Below, one piece after another: positions 28,635 to 36,816 of a stretch of DNA of 64,000 bases (within the stretch, counting starts at the first letter, position 1; the number at the start of each line of letters is the position of its first letter). Location of the stretch: positions 1,984,001-2,048,000 of the forward strand of contig NZ_CP025512.1 of the NCBI RefSeq assembly GCF_003491345.1. The letters are read 5' to 3'. The translations under genes and the position numbers were made by a program. The notes beneath the pieces are model-generated. The model ran no database searches and had not been told where the DNA came from. It saw only the letters and a program-made list of their open reading frames with translations. The DNA comes from Neorhizobium sp. SOG26. GTDB taxonomy: Bacteria; Pseudomonadota; Alphaproteobacteria; Rhizobiales; Rhizobiaceae.

Positions 28635-29099
28635 ATGCTGTTGGGCCAATCGATCTTTCAGTCCGTGTTGACGCGGCTGGACCAGGAAAATCCTGGGGAT
28701 GAGGCGGAAGACACCGGCGTCGAGTTCCGGATCAGGAGCCTCGGCATGGGCTTTGTCGCGGCAACGGTCGAGACCGATGTAGAGCCGGCCAGCAGAACGG
28801 ACGCCTACCTCGCCTTCGAGCCAGACCCGGAGATGGCGGAACTTGAAGTGGAGCCGGAACCTGAAGCGCCGGCGCCTGTCCCTGCGCATCTCCTGCGCTT
28901 GAGCGAAAGGGAAATCGCCGAGGATCTGGGATTGAGCGATGCGGACACGGAAACAAGTCTGGGCGAAAAGCGCCGACAGTTCGCCAAGGCAAACCATCCT
29001 GATCGCGTGGCCCCGGAATATCGCGAGATGGCGACGGTCCGCATGACGACCGCGAACCTGCTGATCGACCGGGCGATCAAGAACAGCTTCTGGCGCTAG
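28635..29099 (+). CDS. J-domain protein
   Basis: A 154-residue protein. The N-terminal half (LLGQSIFQSVLTRLDQ...) is not recognised; a Glu/Pro/Ala-rich linker (ELEVEPEPEAPAPVPAH) joins it to a C-terminal J domain: ERDIAEDLGL-type start (EREIAEDLGLSDADTETSLGEKRR), the invariant HPD in KANHPDRVAP, and RMTTANLLIDRAIK. J domains stimulate DnaK ATPase. GAGGTGACC immediately before ATG 28635 fixes the start. It is 60 bases after the transglutaminase gene and in the same direction, so it may belong to that operon. It is not DnaJ itself (no Gly/Phe or zinc-finger regions). Confidence 0.8.
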   Translation: MLLGQSIFQSVLTRLDQENPGDEAEDTGVEFRIRSLGMGFVAATVETDVEPASRTDAYLAFEPDPEMAELEVEPEPEAPAPVPAHLLRLSEREIAEDLGLSDADTETSLGEKRRQFAKANHPDRVAPEYREMATVRMTTANLLIDRAIKNSFWR

Positions 29100-29100
29100 A

Positions 29101-29313
29101 CTAGTCTTCCTGCGTGTCGAGCGGACGCTGCTGCGGTGGATCCCGTTTTTCGATGAAGAGCTTGTAGGTCGCATAGGCGCCGATGGCGCCGACGATGACG
29201 GCCCAGAATGCCTCGCCTGCCACCAGTTCGAAGATCACCCAGACAAGGCATACCGCCGGAATGAGCACGCGGCGCCACAGCGGTCGATAAAACGGGTGGT
29301 CTGGATCGATCAT
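29101..29313 (-). CDS. Small two-helix membrane protein (DUF3329-like)
   Basis: A 70-residue protein starting MIDPDHPFYRPLWRRV with two adjacent hydrophobic segments (IPAVCLVWVIFELVAG and FWAVIVGAIGAYATYKLF), then a charged tail. The HPFYRPLWRR start resembles small DUF3329 proteins of rhizobia. ATG 29313 has AGGA about ten bases upstream; a longer frame from 29391 lacks such support. Convergent with the J-domain gene with a single base between stops. Function unknown. Confidence 0.65.
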   Translation of the reverse strand: MIDPDHPFYRPLWRRVLIPAVCLVWVIFELVAGEAFWAVIVGAIGAYATYKLFIEKRDPPQQRPLDTQED

Positions 29314-29466
29314 CGGCTCTTGTCCTGCGGTTTCATGCGGCGTGCCAAGCAGCATATCCCCATCCACCGGCAAAATAGCAAGAGGCGGCAAACGCGCCGG
29401 TTAATCTCGGGCGGCGTTGGAACAATCGCGGCGGCTGCGGCTTTGCCCCCGGAAACGGAGGAAACG

Positions 29467-29547
29467 ATGTCCAGCGAATGGCCAATGTTCATCATGCAGG
29501 CGGCAGTTCTTTTTCTGATGGCAGGCTGCCTGTTCATCAAGGCCTGA
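29467..29547 (+). CDS. 26-residue single-span membrane protein
   Basis: A very short frame (SEWPMFIMQAAVLFLMAGCLFIKA after the initial MS; quoted in part) predicted to be one transmembrane helix with a lone Cys and a C-terminal Lys. It is supported by a strong ribosome-binding site, GGAGGAAACG, directly before the ATG. The span is amphipathically clean and ends in a stop at 29547. No homologue is recognised. Small membrane proteins of this size often regulate transporters or sensors; nothing here shows which. Confidence 0.5.
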   Translation: MSSEWPMFIMQAAVLFLMAGCLFIKA

Positions 29548-29624
29548 TGCGACGCCCTAGCGGGTGAGCGGAACGCAATGGCCGTCAGGTCGTTGGTTAG
29601 GCAGCCAGCTTGATGAGGTTTTTC

Positions 29625-30077
29625 ATGTCGAACGCTACCCAGGACAACAGCCGTAACGCCGCCAACAATGGTGTGAGCCAGAACCGCTTCGGCGCCTCGC
29701 TGGAAAGCAAGGCGCAGATCGAGGATGCCGCCATCCTTGCCTCTGGCAGTGAGGAAGGCGAGTTGCTGAACGTCTACCGGCTCGTGCCGGTGGCGCCGCC
29801 GAATGATGCGCGCTGGGAAAAGGCGCCGTCGATGGGCGAAGTTGTGGTAGCCGCACGCACGGCGGGCGACGCGCGCATTGTCGCCGCAGGCCGTGAACTC
29901 GACTTCCTCGATATCGACGCACTGCCCGGCGAGGACATGACGACGGCCCATGCCAGCGCATTCCGCGACGAGAAGGCCTACACCGTGATCGAGATCGAGC
30001 ACGGCCGGTCGGGACTGCAGCGCGGCGTTCTCGAAGGCATGGTGCGGGTCGATACAATCAAGCCCAGCCAGCTCTGA
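29625..30077 (+). CDS. Conserved hypothetical protein
   Basis: A 150-residue soluble protein (NATQDNSRNAANNGVSQNRFGASLESKAQIEDAAIL...). It has no signal peptide or known motif. The middle, GELLNVYRLVPVAPPNDARWEKAPSMGEVVVAARTAGDARIVAAGRELDFLDID, reads as a mixed alpha/beta domain. GAGG seven bases before ATG 29625 supports this start over the upstream in-frame TTG. Function not recognised. Confidence 0.6.
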   Translation: MSNATQDNSRNAANNGVSQNRFGASLESKAQIEDAAILASGSEEGELLNVYRLVPVAPPNDARWEKAPSMGEVVVAARTAGDARIVAAGRELDFLDIDALPGEDMTTAHASAFRDEKAYTVIEIEHGRSGLQRGVLEGMVRVDTIKPSQL

Positions 30078-30152
30078 CCCACAAGTCGTCACAGACGGAT
30101 GAAGCGGAACCTTGCCCCATGCGCAGGGTTCGGCCACCAAAGGAGTTTCAAT

Positions 30153-30431
30153 ATGAATCACAAGATTTCCGCCGCCTTGCTTCTCGGCCTCGTGTTTGCG
30201 TCACCAAGCGTCGCCCAGCAGGGCGGGACTTTCACGCCTGACACGACCACCTCGCAGGGTACCAACTCCGGCGGCCCGGTGGGGAGCCAGGCGGTGGATC
30301 GCCCAAAGACGGCAACCCCGAACGATGTCGGCAAGCGCGGCAATGATTGCGAGCAGATGTCCGGCACTGTTTCGGCGCAGCGTCCGGCCACTGCCGGCCA
30401 GCAGACACCACAGCCACAAGCCAAGTGCTGA
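30153..30431 (+). CDS. Small exported two-cysteine protein
   Basis: A 92-residue protein with a Sec signal peptide (NHKISAALLLGLVFASPSVAQ after Met; cleavage likely at SVA-Q). The mature chain is Thr/Pro/Gln-rich with Cys in GNDCEQMSG and Cys as the last residue. AAAGGAG six bases before the ATG. Its plan (signal peptide, disordered chain, DCxx(x)MS, terminal Cys) echoes the protein at 15956-16249. Function unknown. A GC-rich terminator follows. Confidence 0.65.
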   Translation: MNHKISAALLLGLVFASPSVAQQGGTFTPDTTTSQGTNSGGPVGSQAVDRPKTATPNDVGKRGNDCEQMSGTVSAQRPATAGQQTPQPQAKC

Positions 30432-30439
30432 CACACAGG

Positions 30440-30474
30440 GGGCGGCACCTGGATGGCGCCGCCCTCGTCTTTTA
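30440..30474 (+). terminator. Intrinsic terminator
   Basis: Stem GGGCGGCACC / GGCGCCGCCC (one mismatch) with loop TGGAT, followed by TCGTCTTTT, just after the stop at 30431. Confidence 0.7.
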
Positions 30475-30489
30475 TCTCGACGTTCGCCT

Positions 30490-30702
30490 CTAATGCATCT
30501 GCTGGTCGGGCGCCAAAGCCGTTCGAATGATTTGTAGCGAGCGCGTGCCCACCCCCGGCAGGTCCAGCACTTCCTTGTCGCTCATCTGCTGCAGGCGGCT
30601 CAGCCGCTTGACGCCACTCTCGCGTAGCGCCTTGATCAACCAACCGGGAAGATTGCTCCGGATCACAAGATCGCTGCGCTTGGTGGGCTGTCGGCTGTGC
30701 AT
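30490..30702 (-). CDS. Small helix-hairpin-helix protein
   Basis: A 70-residue basic protein. The C-terminal half, LSRLQQMSDKEVLDLPGVGTRSLQIIRTAL, is a helix-hairpin-helix DNA-binding motif (LPGVGTRS hairpin), resembling the RNA polymerase alpha C-terminal domain. The N-terminus is Arg/Lys-rich. It could bind DNA non-specifically or act in transcription. It is convergent with the exported-protein gene. Function is inferred from the motif only. Confidence 0.65.
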   Translation of the reverse strand: MHSRQPTKRSDLVIRSNLPGWLIKALRESGVKRLSRLQQMSDKEVLDLPGVGTRSLQIIRTALAPDQQMH

Positions 30703-30832
30703 ATCGGCTCCCGCATCTCTCTGGATGGGCCGAACTAGGTTTTGTGCCGCCGGTTCCTCGAAAAAATGAAAGCTTTTCGCGGCCGGCCGCCTATAGTCAC
30801 CGGGATACCCTCAGCCTGGGCAGACGTATTTC

Positions 30833-32563
30833 ATGACGATCCTTTTTCAACGTGAGCTCGAGCGCACCCTGGACGCGCTTGTTTCCCGGTTTTCCTCCAG
30901 CAACTCGAAGCGGATTGAAGCCTGGACCTTCGACGACGAGCCGAGCCGCCGGCGGGCGGAAGCGCGTTTGCGTGATCTCGGCGTGAACGCCAGAATCCGC
31001 AGTGCCTATAAGCCGCTGCTGCACTTCTTCCTGGAAGAGGTCGACTGGACCGCGCTTGAGGCCGCGCATGTGATCTACCCCGTTCACTCGGCGGCACCCG
31101 CAAATCGTTTCCTGCTCGAGGCATACCCGCTTTCAGCACTGGCGAAGGACCTCGCAGTAACCTTCGAGGCAAGTACAGGAGACGCGCTGTCCTACGAGGT
31201 GAACTTGACCTTCAAGGATGGTGGGACGGCGATTCACAAGGTCTTCGCACCCAACCACCTCCATCAGGACATGATCGGCGAGACATCGCTGTCCCCCACC
31301 GGTTGGGTCGCAGTCGACGGGGATGCCGGGTCGCGGGTGGAGACGGACTACGAGATCCTGTTCCATCCGGCGATGAAGGCGATCGCGGCGCATGACTGGG
31401 GAGTGGTCGAGCCGTATTTCGAGGAGTTGTCCATCGCGGTCACGCTGCCGATCGAAGATCGTGCGCTGCCTTATGGCGACGAAGTGATCAGCCTGCGCGA
31501 GGGCCTGCACGAAGACTTCTATTTCTCGCTGCTGGAGTTCTTCCAGAAACATTCCGGCAAGCCCGTCGGCGACCGGACCTTGAGGCCCGGCCAGATCGTG
31601 CCGGACATCCGCTACGGCGAGAGGCCAAGCGTGCGTGTCGAACTGCGGCCGCTTTCGAGCCGTGAACGTGAAGATCAGCACCAGCCGCTGGACACCGCGG
31701 TCGCGCCGCTGCCGACGAGCCAGATCAAGGCCGAACTTCAAGAGATCGGCGGCCATGCCTTCACCGCCGCGACGCGGGCCGGCCGCAGCGTCAACGCGCG
31801 CTACCGCAGGGGCACGGATCGGCCGGTCATCATCAGCGGCGGCCAGCATGCCAATGAAACGACGGGCGTGGTTGGCGCCTTGCGTGCCGCCCGGCAACTG
31901 GCGGCGATGCCCGACGCGCATTTCGTCATCTCGCCGCTCGAGAACCCGGACGGCTACCAGATCCACTGGAGGCTGCGCGAAAACAATCCGCGCCACATGC
32001 ACCATGCGGCACGCTACACGGCCCACGGTGATGACCTCGAATATCGCTCGGCAGGAGACCCCGGTGAAAAGGCCATCCGCCACGAGGCCGAGCGGCTGAC
32101 TGGCGCCCGGCTGCACGTCAACCTGCATGGTTATCCGTCACACGAGTGGACGCGGCCGCTTTCCGGCTACATCCCGCGTGGCTTTGCGATGTGGACGATC
32201 CCGCGGGGGTTCTTCCTGATCATGCGCCACCATGCAGCCTGGGCAAAACAGGCCGAGCAGGTGCTGGACCATGTGACGCGCCGCCTGATGCAGAACACGG
32301 CTGTGGTGGAGATGAACCGCCGGCAGAAGGAACTGTTCGAACTCTACGCCGGCGATCCCGGCTTCCGGATGATCAACGGTTTCCCCTGCCTCGTCTCGGT
32401 GGTCGAGCACCAGACCGTGCCGCTGACGATGATAACCGAATATCCGGACGAGACCATTTACGGCGAGGCCTTCATCGCCGGGCATACGGCGCAGATGCAG
32501 ACCGTGCTGGCGGCTTATGACGCGGCGCAGGTGATCACGGAGCCCGAAATACTCGTCGCCTAG
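30833..32563 (+). CDS. M14-family zinc carboxypeptidase
   Basis: A 576-residue protein whose C-terminal half is an M14 metallopeptidase. Zinc ligands are in GGQHANETTGVVGALRAA (HxxE, ~residue 338) and HVNLHGYPSHEW (second His); SPLENPDGYQ and the DAARY-like RHMHHAARYTAHG fit the substrate cleft, and VEHQTVPLTMITEYPDET would hold the catalytic Glu. The N-terminal ~300 residues are not recognised. No signal peptide, so cytosolic. The start has no strong ribosome-binding site. Its stop overlaps tail-to-tail with the chromate transporter gene. Confidence 0.82.
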   Translation: MTILFQRELERTLDALVSRFSSSNSKRIEAWTFDDEPSRRRAEARLRDLGVNARIRSAYKPLLHFFLEEVDWTALEAAHVIYPVHSAAPANRFLLEAYPLSALAKDLAVTFEASTGDALSYEVNLTFKDGGTAIHKVFAPNHLHQDMIGETSLSPTGWVAVDGDAGSRVETDYEILFHPAMKAIAAHDWGVVEPYFEELSIAVTLPIEDRALPYGDEVISLREGLHEDFYFSLLEFFQKHSGKPVGDRTLRPGQIVPDIRYGERPSVRVELRPLSSREREDQHQPLDTAVAPLPTSQIKAELQEIGGHAFTAATRAGRSVNARYRRGTDRPVIISGGQHANETTGVVGALRAARQLAAMPDAHFVISPLENPDGYQIHWRLRENNPRHMHHAARYTAHGDDLEYRSAGDPGEKAIRHEAERLTGARLHVNLHGYPSHEWTRPLSGYIPRGFAMWTIPRGFFLIMRHHAAWAKQAEQVLDHVTRRLMQNTAVVEMNRRQKELFELYAGDPGFRMINGFPCLVSVVEHQTVPLTMITEYPDETIYGEAFIAGHTAQMQTVLAAYDAAQVITEPEILVA

Positions 32564-33789
32564 AGCAGGCTCATGATGGTGCCGGCGATGGCGGTGAGCA
32601 AAACGACGCTCCATGGCGGCGCCTTCCAGACCGTGAACAGCACGAAGCCGGTGGCGGCGATGGCAAAATCGTAGGCATTGAGGACGGCGCCGGTCCAGAC
32701 CGGGCTGTAAAGCGCAGCCGCCAGGATGCCGACCACGGCGGCATTGGCGCCGCGCATAGCCGCTTGCGCCAGCGGCCGGCGCCGCAACGCATTCCAGAAA
32801 GGCAGCGCGCCGGCCAGGAGCAGGAAGCCGGGCAGGAAAATCGCAACGAGCGCGATGGCAGCGCCCAGGAAACCATTGGGCTCCGGCTCCATCACCGTTC
32901 CCAGATAAGCGGCAAAGGTGAAGAGAGGCCCGGGGATCGCCTGCGCCGCACCGTAACCGGCGAGAAACGCGCCTTCGCTCACCCAGCCCGGCGCCACCGT
33001 TTCCGCCTGCAGCAGAGGCAGGACGACATGCCCGCCACCGAACACCAGCGAGCCGGATCGGTAGAAGGCATCGATCAGCAGGAGCGCCTGCCACCCGGTG
33101 ACAGCCGACACGATCGGCAGGAGCACGAGCAGCCCGAAAAACAAGACGAGGCAGAGAGCGCCGGTCCTGCGGCTGACCTGGAAGGCAAGGTGTCCGGTCG
33201 CAATGGATGCTCCGTCGCGGCACAGGAGGAGTCCGGCAAGGCAACCCATGGCAATCGCTGCGATCTGGCCAAAAGCCCCGCCGAGAAACACGACCACGAG
33301 AATGGCCGCAACCGCGATGCTCGCTCTTGGCCTATCGGGCGCCAGGCTGCGTGCCATGCCCCAGACGGCTTGCGCGACAACGGCCGCGGCAACCAGTTTC
33401 AGGCCATGCAGGAGGCCGGCACCTGCCGGACCATCAAAGGCTGCGGCAGCACTGGCGAAGGCAACGAGGAGGAAAGCCGAAGGCAGCGTGAAAGCCGCCC
33501 AGGCCGCGAGGGCACCGAGCGGGCCTGCGCGCAGCAGGCCAAGCGCAAAGCCGACCTTGCTGGAGGCCGGTCCCGGCAGGAACTGGCAGAGCGCCACGAG
33601 ATCGGCATAACCCGCCTCGTCCACCCACTTTCGACGCACCACGAGTTCGTTGCGGAAATATCCGAGATGGGCGATCGGCCCGCCAAACGAGGTGAGACCA
33701 AGCTTGAGGAACGCTCCCAATACCTCGCGGGCCGTGCCGGCCGGACGATGTGCGGCCTTCTCGGGCACTGACGTTTTCGATGCAGTCAA
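32560..33789 (-). CDS. chrA: Chromate transporter, two-domain CHR family
   Basis: A ~409-residue membrane protein with two CHR repeats. Signature in repeat one: LGLTSFGGPIAHLGYFRNELVVRRKWVDEAGYADLVALCQFLPGPASSKVGF. In repeat two: SGSLVFGGGHVVLPLLQAETV...GWVSEGAFLAGYGAAQAIPGPLFTFAAYLG. ChrA proteins export chromate. The start is set at a TTG (33789) because GAGGGG lies six bases upstream; the frame is open to 33948 but that part reads as non-coding. No chrB or other metal-resistance gene is adjacent. Confidence 0.88.
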   Translation of the reverse strand: MTASKTSVPEKAAHRPAGTAREVLGAFLKLGLTSFGGPIAHLGYFRNELVVRRKWVDEAGYADLVALCQFLPGPASSKVGFALGLLRAGPLGALAAWAAFTLPSAFLLVAFASAAAAFDGPAGAGLLHGLKLVAAAVVAQAVWGMARSLAPDRPRASIAVAAILVVVFLGGAFGQIAAIAMGCLAGLLLCRDGASIATGHLAFQVSRRTGALCLVLFFGLLVLLPIVSAVTGWQALLLIDAFYRSGSLVFGGGHVVLPLLQAETVAPGWVSEGAFLAGYGAAQAIPGPLFTFAAYLGTVMEPEPNGFLGAAIALVAIFLPGFLLLAGALPFWNALRRRPLAQAAMRGANAAVVGILAAALYSPVWTGAVLNAYDFAIAATGFVLFTVWKAPPWSVVLLTAIAGTIMSLL

Positions 33790-33967
33790 GGGTACCCCTC
33801 GTGTCTGGCGGTGACGAACAACCCGGCAGCTATCACCTGCCCTCATGACATCTACATGAAAGACTTGTCGCTTCCACACGAGAAGTTGACGAATGCAAAC
33901 GTCCATCGGTGGATATCCACCTGGCGGAGTTAACCACCGGTTAACCATCGCGCTTCACCATTCGCTA

Positions 33968-34861
33968 ATGGACAGGGCAAAGCTTCAGAAACTGGGGATG
34001 ATCGCCGCGCTTGTCGCCAGCCTCATCGGTTCGGGTGACGCGGAAGCGGGCAAGCGCAAGCCCTGGAAGGACCCCGGCAAGCCGCTCGTCATCGACGCCT
34101 ACGAACTCAACATCATCGACTGGCAGAAGCTACTTACCGACAAGCGCATCGCCGGTTTCATCCACAAAGCGTCCGATGGGCTGCCGGAAAGCTTTAGCTG
34201 CACCGGTGACCACGGCGGCGACACCGTGGCGCACTGCAAGACCATGTGGCGCAAATATGCGGTCAGCAAGGAGCTCTACCAGACACGCCGGCTCGTTGCC
34301 CGCGCGGCCGGCCTGCTCTGGGGCGCCTACCACCTGGCGCGGCCGGGCAACCCGATCGACCAGGCGAACCATTTTCTCGATTATGCCGAACCCGATGACA
34401 AAGAGCTGATGGTGCTCGATCTCGAGGATCTCAGCGACAAGTTCATGTCTCTGGAGGATGCGGAGATCTTCGTGCGCCATATCAAGACGCGGACGGGCCG
34501 TTACCCGATCCTCTACACCAACCACAATGTTTCCCGCTATATCGCCGCGCGGCGCAAGGACTACCGGCTGCTGTCGCGCCTGCCGATCTGGTACGCACGA
34601 TACAAACCCGAGATTTCCACCGCCTTCCCGGCCGGCAACTGGTCGAACTACTTCCTCTGGCAGTTTTCTTCCGCCAGCAACTGCTCCAAGCGGCACTGCC
34701 CTTATCGGGTGCCCGGCACGCTGACCGACATCGACGTCAATGTCGCATCCGTCGATCTGGAGGAGTTGAAACGGATATGGGCCAAAGGCGAACTCCTGCC
34801 GTCCGTCGATCCGGAACCGTCACTGGTAGCCGAGGCCTTCCTGCCCTACGAACCGTTCTGA
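33968..34861 (+). CDS. Secreted GH25-type lysozyme
   Basis: A ~297-residue protein with a signal peptide (LGMIAALVASLIGSGDAEA, cleavage near residue 27) and a GH25 (Cpl-1/muramidase) barrel: LVIDAYELNIIDWQKLL, GFIHKASDG, GLLWGAYHLARPGNPIDQANHFLDY, and the catalytic pair in LMVLDLEDL (Asp and Glu), then YPILYTNHNVSRYI and LPIWYARY. It would cleave peptidoglycan glycan chains. Four Cys in the mature chain suit a periplasmic or secreted enzyme. The start is uncertain: ATG 33968 gives a sensible signal peptide; 33893 is in frame. Confidence 0.8.
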   Translation: MDRAKLQKLGMIAALVASLIGSGDAEAGKRKPWKDPGKPLVIDAYELNIIDWQKLLTDKRIAGFIHKASDGLPESFSCTGDHGGDTVAHCKTMWRKYAVSKELYQTRRLVARAAGLLWGAYHLARPGNPIDQANHFLDYAEPDDKELMVLDLEDLSDKFMSLEDAEIFVRHIKTRTGRYPILYTNHNVSRYIAARRKDYRLLSRLPIWYARYKPEISTAFPAGNWSNYFLWQFSSASNCSKRHCPYRVPGTLTDIDVNVASVDLEELKRIWAKGELLPSVDPEPSLVAEAFLPYEPF

Positions 34862-34938
34862 GGCCCTCGCCCGGCGTGGAACCCGTCCATCAGGCGAAGC
34901 GTTGCACCAGCAAGAAACGAAAGATGCTGGAGGCAAGG

Positions 34939-35118
34939 ATGTCTGAAGACAAGCGGGCGCAGGATGCGGTGGAAAACGTGGAGAAGCCGGCCAAGGAAGG
35001 AAACTACCCAAAGGCTGGCCCGCACGCGAAGCCAGAGCTGACGGATAACGAAAAGACCCCCGGCACCGGCGCGCTGCCGAACAGCACCGATACCGAAGCG
35101 GATGCCGGGTCGGAGTGA
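34939..35118 (+). CDS. Small acidic hypothetical protein
   Basis: A 59-residue, highly polar, probably disordered protein (SEDKRAQDAVENVEKPAKEG...KTPGTGALPNSTDTEADAGSE in parts). GGAGG five bases before ATG 34939 decides the start over ATG 34924. No hydrophobic core, so it may fold only on binding. Function unknown. Confidence 0.5.
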   Translation: MSEDKRAQDAVENVEKPAKEGNYPKAGPHAKPELTDNEKTPGTGALPNSTDTEADAGSE

Positions 35119-35212
35119 CGCTGCACCCTACCCTGCCTGATGCGACGCCGTGACGCTTGTTCTCGAAGCGCTGGCGTCTTAACTAGCCCGCCAAGAGATC
35201 CGGAGATCCTCC

Positions 35213-35602
35213 ATGGCGGGCGAAACCATCACACTATACGAAGCGATCGGCGGCGACGCGACGATCCGCGCCCTCGTGAAGCGCTTCTACCATCTGATGG
35301 ACACGCTGCCGGAAGCAGCGCGCTGCCGCGCCATTCATCCTGCAAGCCTCGAAGGCAGCGAGGCCAAGCTCTACGACTACCTCACCGGTTATCTTGGTGG
35401 ACCGCCGGTTTATGTCGAGAAGTACGGCCACCCGCGCCTGCGCTCGCGTCACTTCGGTGCCGAGATCGGCCCGCTGGAGCGGGACGAATGGATCCTGTGT
35501 TTCCGTCGCGCCATGGAAGAGACCATCGAGAACCCGAAGCTGCGCGAAATCATCTGGCCGCCGATCGAGCGGCTGGCATTCCACATGCAGAACAAGGAAT
35601 AG
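35213..35602 (+). CDS. Group II truncated hemoglobin
   Basis: A 129-residue trHbO-type globin. TLYEAIGGDATIRALVKRFYHLMD is the B/E start with the B10 Tyr; PPVYVEKYGHPRLRSRHF contains the proximal His (F8) and KYGHP hallmark; GPLERDEWILCFRRAME has the G8 Trp of group II. These proteins bind O2 or NO and are linked to NO or peroxide defence. It starts 8 bases after a good Shine-Dalgarno-like GGAGATCC. The DUF423 gene follows within 6 bases, probably in the same transcript. Confidence 0.92.
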   Translation: MAGETITLYEAIGGDATIRALVKRFYHLMDTLPEAARCRAIHPASLEGSEAKLYDYLTGYLGGPPVYVEKYGHPRLRSRHFGAEIGPLERDEWILCFRRAMEETIENPKLREIIWPPIERLAFHMQNKE

Positions 35603-35607
35603 ACGCG

Positions 35608-35985
35608 GTGGAACGACTGGATCGCCTGCGCCCCCTGATCCTTTTCGTCAGCGGCCTGATGGGCGCCTGCGGCGTCGCACTCGCTGCCGCGGCAAGCCAT
35701 GGCGGCGATACGTTGTTTCTCGGCTCGGCCTCCACGATGTGCCTGGCGCATGCGCCGGTGCTGCTGGCGCTTTTCCTCGGCTACCGGCAGTTTCGCACGG
35801 CAACGCTTGCGGGATTGGTCCTGGGTCTCGGCACCGTTCTGTTTGCCGGTGACCTCGTCTCACGCCACTATCTCGGCAGCCGCCTGTTTCCCATGGCGGC
35901 GCCGGCCGGTGGCACATTGATGATGCTGGGTTGGCTGCTGGTGGCGCTCGGCGCCTTCTTCAGGCGTGCCGATCTTCCGAAGTAA
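35608..35985 (+). CDS. DUF423 membrane protein
   Basis: A 125-residue protein with four hydrophobic helices (LILFVSGLMGACGVALAAAASHGG, STMCLAHAPVLLALFLGYRQF, ATLAGLVLGLGTVLFAGDLVSRHY and AAPAGGTLMMLGWLLVALGAFF), matching the DUF423 layout including GDLVSRHYLGSRLFPMAAPAGG. The start is a GTG at 35608, nine bases after AAGGA. It overlaps no neighbour but directly abuts a leftward small frame at 35986. Function of DUF423 is unknown. Confidence 0.8.
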   Translation: MERLDRLRPLILFVSGLMGACGVALAAAASHGGDTLFLGSASTMCLAHAPVLLALFLGYRQFRTATLAGLVLGLGTVLFAGDLVSRHYLGSRLFPMAAPAGGTLMMLGWLLVALGAFFRRADLPK

Positions 35986-36216
35986 TCAGCGACGGCGAAA
36001 CGCCAGCACGCGCCCTGGTTCATCCTGGGATACTGCAGCTTCCGCAGCAAGCTGCGGCCGTACTGGCATCGCAACCACATTCGTCATGTCAGCCGGCGCA
36101 TCCCGCTGGCCCGCCAGCAGCGCATGAAGCTCCGGCACCAGGCCATCGCCCTTGTGGTGGGCAAGCGCGTGCAGGCCGAGCAACAGGCTGGCATCACGAC
36201 GTTCTTCGTTCATCAT
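35986..36216 (-). CDS. Small hypothetical protein
   Basis: A possible 76-residue protein (NEERRDASLLLGLHALAHHKGDG...VLAFRRR). AAGGAACGGA precedes tandem ATGs at 36216/36213, and the frame overlaps the end of the DUF2325 gene by 23 bases, consistent with coupling. No motif is recognised. It might be spurious. Confidence 0.4.
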   Translation of the reverse strand: MMNEERRDASLLLGLHALAHHKGDGLVPELHALLAGQRDAPADMTNVVAMPVRPQLAAEAAVSQDEPGRVLAFRRR

Positions 36217-36601
36217 TCCGTTCCTTGATCGTCTGGAGTGCACGCTCCAGGCTGGACTTCGAGCCATTGCGCAGCGGCACGAAGGCGACCCCGAACTTCT
36301 TGCAGCCGGTCTTCACCCGCAGGCACGCATCGTGGCTGATACAGTCGATGGGGCAGAACACGCAGTCGACGGATGGAAGCACCGTATCGATGCGCGACAC
36401 CGCTTCCCGCAAACCGCCATCATGATGGATGAGTTCCGCGCCGTGCTTGCTGGCGATCTCGCGCAGATGCGCTACCTGGCAGTCGCGACCGCCAACGTAA
36501 AGGAAGCTGCGCAGGTCGATCGCGCCTGCATCCTTGCGGGCATTGGCCTTGGCTGCATCCTCATTGGCGTTGGCGTTCTTCCGCTTCTGTTTCTTCGCCA
36601 T
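36194..36601 (-). CDS. DUF2325 protein
   Basis: A 135-residue protein. A Lys/Asn/Ala-rich N-terminus (AKKQKRKNANANEDAAKANARK) precedes a DUF2325 domain: LYVGGRDCQVAHLREIASKHGAELIHHDGG, DCVFCPIDCISHDACLRVKTGCKK. The Cys cluster (CxxxxxCxxxDxC, then C) suggests a metal site or thiol chemistry. GGGGAG lies before ATG 36601. Function of DUF2325 is not established. Divergent from preT. Confidence 0.75.
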   Translation of the reverse strand: MAKKQKRKNANANEDAAKANARKDAGAIDLRSFLYVGGRDCQVAHLREIASKHGAELIHHDGGLREAVSRIDTVLPSVDCVFCPIDCISHDACLRVKTGCKKFGVAFVPLRNGSKSSLERALQTIKERNDERRTS

Positions 36602-36736
36602 GGCGCTCCCCGTCTGGCAGAATCTCCTCGGGGCGGACCCCTTCGACGGCGGCACCATATTTAACCTGATTATCTCAGTAAAGATTAAAGTTGATGCGCG
36701 CGCTCATGTTTGTTTGAGGCCTCTGGCAGTCAAAAT

Positions 36737-36752
36737 TTTACCGTTTGATAAA
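36737..36752. promoter_or_regulatory. Candidate RutR-type operator upstream of preT
   Basis: TTTACCGTTTGATAAA matches 10 of 14 specified positions of the E. coli RutR palindrome TTGACCA-N2-TGGTCAA. It lies about 65 bases before preT. A better match (12 of 14) lies upstream of the TetR gene at 44775-44790. Shared half-site TTTACC supports a common regulator; binding is inferred. Confidence 0.4.
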
Positions 36753-36816
36753 TTTTTGGCCTGTGGTAGCCTTTCCCCAATAGTTGTCCATGAATCCATA
36801 AAAGAGGGAACATAAG

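Noticed and set aside
27765..29174. 469-codon minus-strand open frame
   Set aside because: Spans two well-supported plus-strand genes and their gap; no ribosome-binding site or domain.
33790..33948. N-terminal extension of the chromate transporter
   Set aside because: No family similarity in the first 53 codons; a TTG with GAGGGG upstream fits the conserved start.
34777..34938. Upstream extension of the small acidic protein
   Set aside because: It overlaps the lysozyme gene in another frame; GGAGG decides for ATG 34939.
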